DNA of 6,660 nt from Spirochaetales bacterium (lineage in GTDB: Bacteria > Spirochaetota > Spirochaetia > DSM-27196 > SKKC01), in contig SLAN01000103.1 of NCBI GenBank assembly GCA_007126865.1, positions 1-6,660 on the forward strand. The letters run 5' to 3'. The translations under genes and the position numbers were made by a program. Shown here piece by piece: positions 5,985 through 6,660 of the stretch. How positions within the stretch are numbered: the stretch's first letter is position 1; every line of letters begins with the position of its first letter. The notes beneath the pieces were generated by a model. That model worked only from the letters and a program-made list of their open reading frames with translations. It did no database searches and was not told where the DNA came from.

Positions 5985-5990
5985 AGGAGG
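5985..5990 (+). promoter_or_regulatory. Shine-Dalgarno site of the xdhC-like gene
   Basis: AGGAGG is a perfect ribosome-binding core. It lies 12 bases before ATG 6003 and 9 bases before an in-frame TTG at 6000. The spacing slightly favours TTG, which would add one residue; the start-codon preference favours ATG. Confidence 0.65.
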
Positions 5991-6002
5991 CGAAACGCAT
6001 TG

Positions 6003-6660
6003 ATGATCGATCGGGATACCGAACGGATTTTCGACGAGGCGAGCACTTCGCGCCGGCGTGGCGACCCGGTAGCGATGGCCACGATCGTGGGGGTGGACGG
6101 TTCCGCCTATCGGCGCGAAGGTGCCCGCATGCTCATTCGGACCGACGAAGTGCGCGGTGTGCTCAGCGCCGGGTGCCTGGAAGATGACGCGATCCGAGCC
6201 GGGCGGGAAGTCCTTGAGACTGGAGAGTCTCGACTACTCGTCTACGATTCACGCGACGAGGAGGATGCTCTCTGGGGTTGGGGCAGCGGTTGTCGCGGGT
6301 TGATCCATGTGCTGGTCCAGGTTCCCGATGCGAAGGTGTTCGGCGCCCTGGCCGGCGAGCTGACAGCCGGGCGGGGCGCAGTGATGGGAACGGTTGTGGC
6401 AACGCGCGGCGATGGGGCCGGTTGTGTAGCCGGCGATGCCGGCGGGGCGATCGGTGATGCATCCGGAGGGACGGCCGGTGGCACCTCCTGTGGCGCCGGC
6501 GGCCTTCTCGGCGCTCATGCGGTCCGGCTCGAATCCGGGAAGATATTAGGAACCGCGAGCGCAGCCGCCGCCGTCGCCCCCGTGTTGGAGCGTGCGGATA
6601 ACCGGGCAGCTCCAGCATTCTTCGCCGTGGAGCCGCCGGATCGAATCGAGCCGCTCGAGG
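6003..6660 (+). CDS. xdhC: XdhC/CoxI-family molybdenum cofactor insertion protein (partial, 3' end cut)
   Basis: The frame is open for 219 codons from ATG 6003 to the window end. The N-terminal half matches the XdhC/CoxI domain: MATIVGVDGSAYRREGARML at 25-44, the SAGCLE motif with Cys58 at 55-60, LLVYDSRDEED at 78-88, and LWGWGSGCRG with Cys97 at 90-99. Proteins of this family bind the molybdenum cofactor, help its sulfuration and hand it to xanthine-dehydrogenase-like hydroxylases. The C-terminal Rossmann domain lies beyond the window. Residues about 136-168 are a Gly/Ala-rich, repeat-like segment (14 of 33 are Gly) sitting where relatives have a short turn before the GAHAVRLESGKILG strands. 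The gene follows mocA after 63 bases on the same strand with a strong ribosome site, so the two form a cofactor-maturation pair, and hydroxylase structural genes are expected further right. The symbol is by family; the partner enzyme is unknown. Confidence 0.87.
   Translation, partial: MIDRDTERIFDEASTSRRRGDPVAMATIVGVDGSAYRREGARMLIRTDEVRGVLSAGCLEDDAIRAGREVLETGESRLLVYDSRDEEDALWGWGSGCRGLIHVLVQVPDAKVFGALAGELTAGRGAVMGTVVATRGDGAGCVAGDAGGAIGDASGGTAGGTSCGAGGLLGAHAVRLESGKILGTASAAAAVAPVLERADNRAAPAFFAVEPPDRIEPLE

Noticed and set aside
5576..6187. 203-codon plus frame overlapping mocA and xdhC
   Set aside because: It runs out of frame across the conserved MocA C-terminal motifs and the XdhC N-terminus; its composition (Arg, Gly, Ala) is a frame-shift shadow.
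6163..6618. 151-codon arginine-rich frame on the minus strand
   Set aside because: It lies opposite the XdhC-family domain; the arginine/proline richness is the expected antisense of Gly/Ala codons.

Overview
The window looks like ordinary chromosome of a fairly GC-rich bacterium. I lean towards a free-living spirochaete (Spirochaetales). The reasons are the large, helical, spirochaete-style protein of unknown function next to a thiamine pyrophosphokinase, GTG starts with clear Shine-Dalgarno sites, and a tRNA gene without an encoded CCA. This assignment is a judgement from memory of family distributions, not a measured result. I see no insertion sequence, prophage, CRISPR array or toxin-antitoxin module.

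Layout. (1) Positions 1-271 are probably the tail of an upstream reading frame, then about 115 bases rich in GC dyads, then a possible 37-residue ORF whose stop overlaps the next gene. (2) Positions 272-961 encode thiamine diphosphokinase (thiN). It overlaps by 19 bases with a 583-residue soluble helical protein of unknown function (943-2694). (3) A convergent gap (2695-2805) separates these from a minus-strand gene (2806-3627) for a membrane-anchored SPFH/band-7-like protein, which has a good sigma70-type promoter at 3686-3715. (4) A divergent plus-strand pair follows: a 122-residue three-helix membrane protein (3757-4125) and, 6 bases later, a type I methionine aminopeptidase (map, 4132-4986). 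(5) A tRNA-Thr(UGU) gene lies at 5051-5124, followed by a 51-codon ORF of doubtful status. (6) A molybdenum-cofactor gene pair closes the window: a MocA-type cytidylyltransferase (5286-5939) and an XdhC/CoxI-family insertion factor (from 6003, running off the 3' end).

How the genes work together. Only the last pair forms a clear pathway. MocA-type enzymes convert Mo-molybdopterin to its cytosine dinucleotide form, and XdhC-type proteins carry or sulfurate the cofactor for xanthine-dehydrogenase-like hydroxylases. Structural hydroxylase genes are therefore expected nearby, probably beyond the right edge. The thiN/unknown pair and the membrane protein/map pair look translationally coupled but have no obvious shared function.

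I did not find a convincing new system. The points most worth checking are the competing hairpins and small ORF before thiN, the possible leaderless start of the membrane-protein gene, the U:U mismatch in the tRNA-Thr anticodon stem, and low-complexity insertions in MocA and XdhC.
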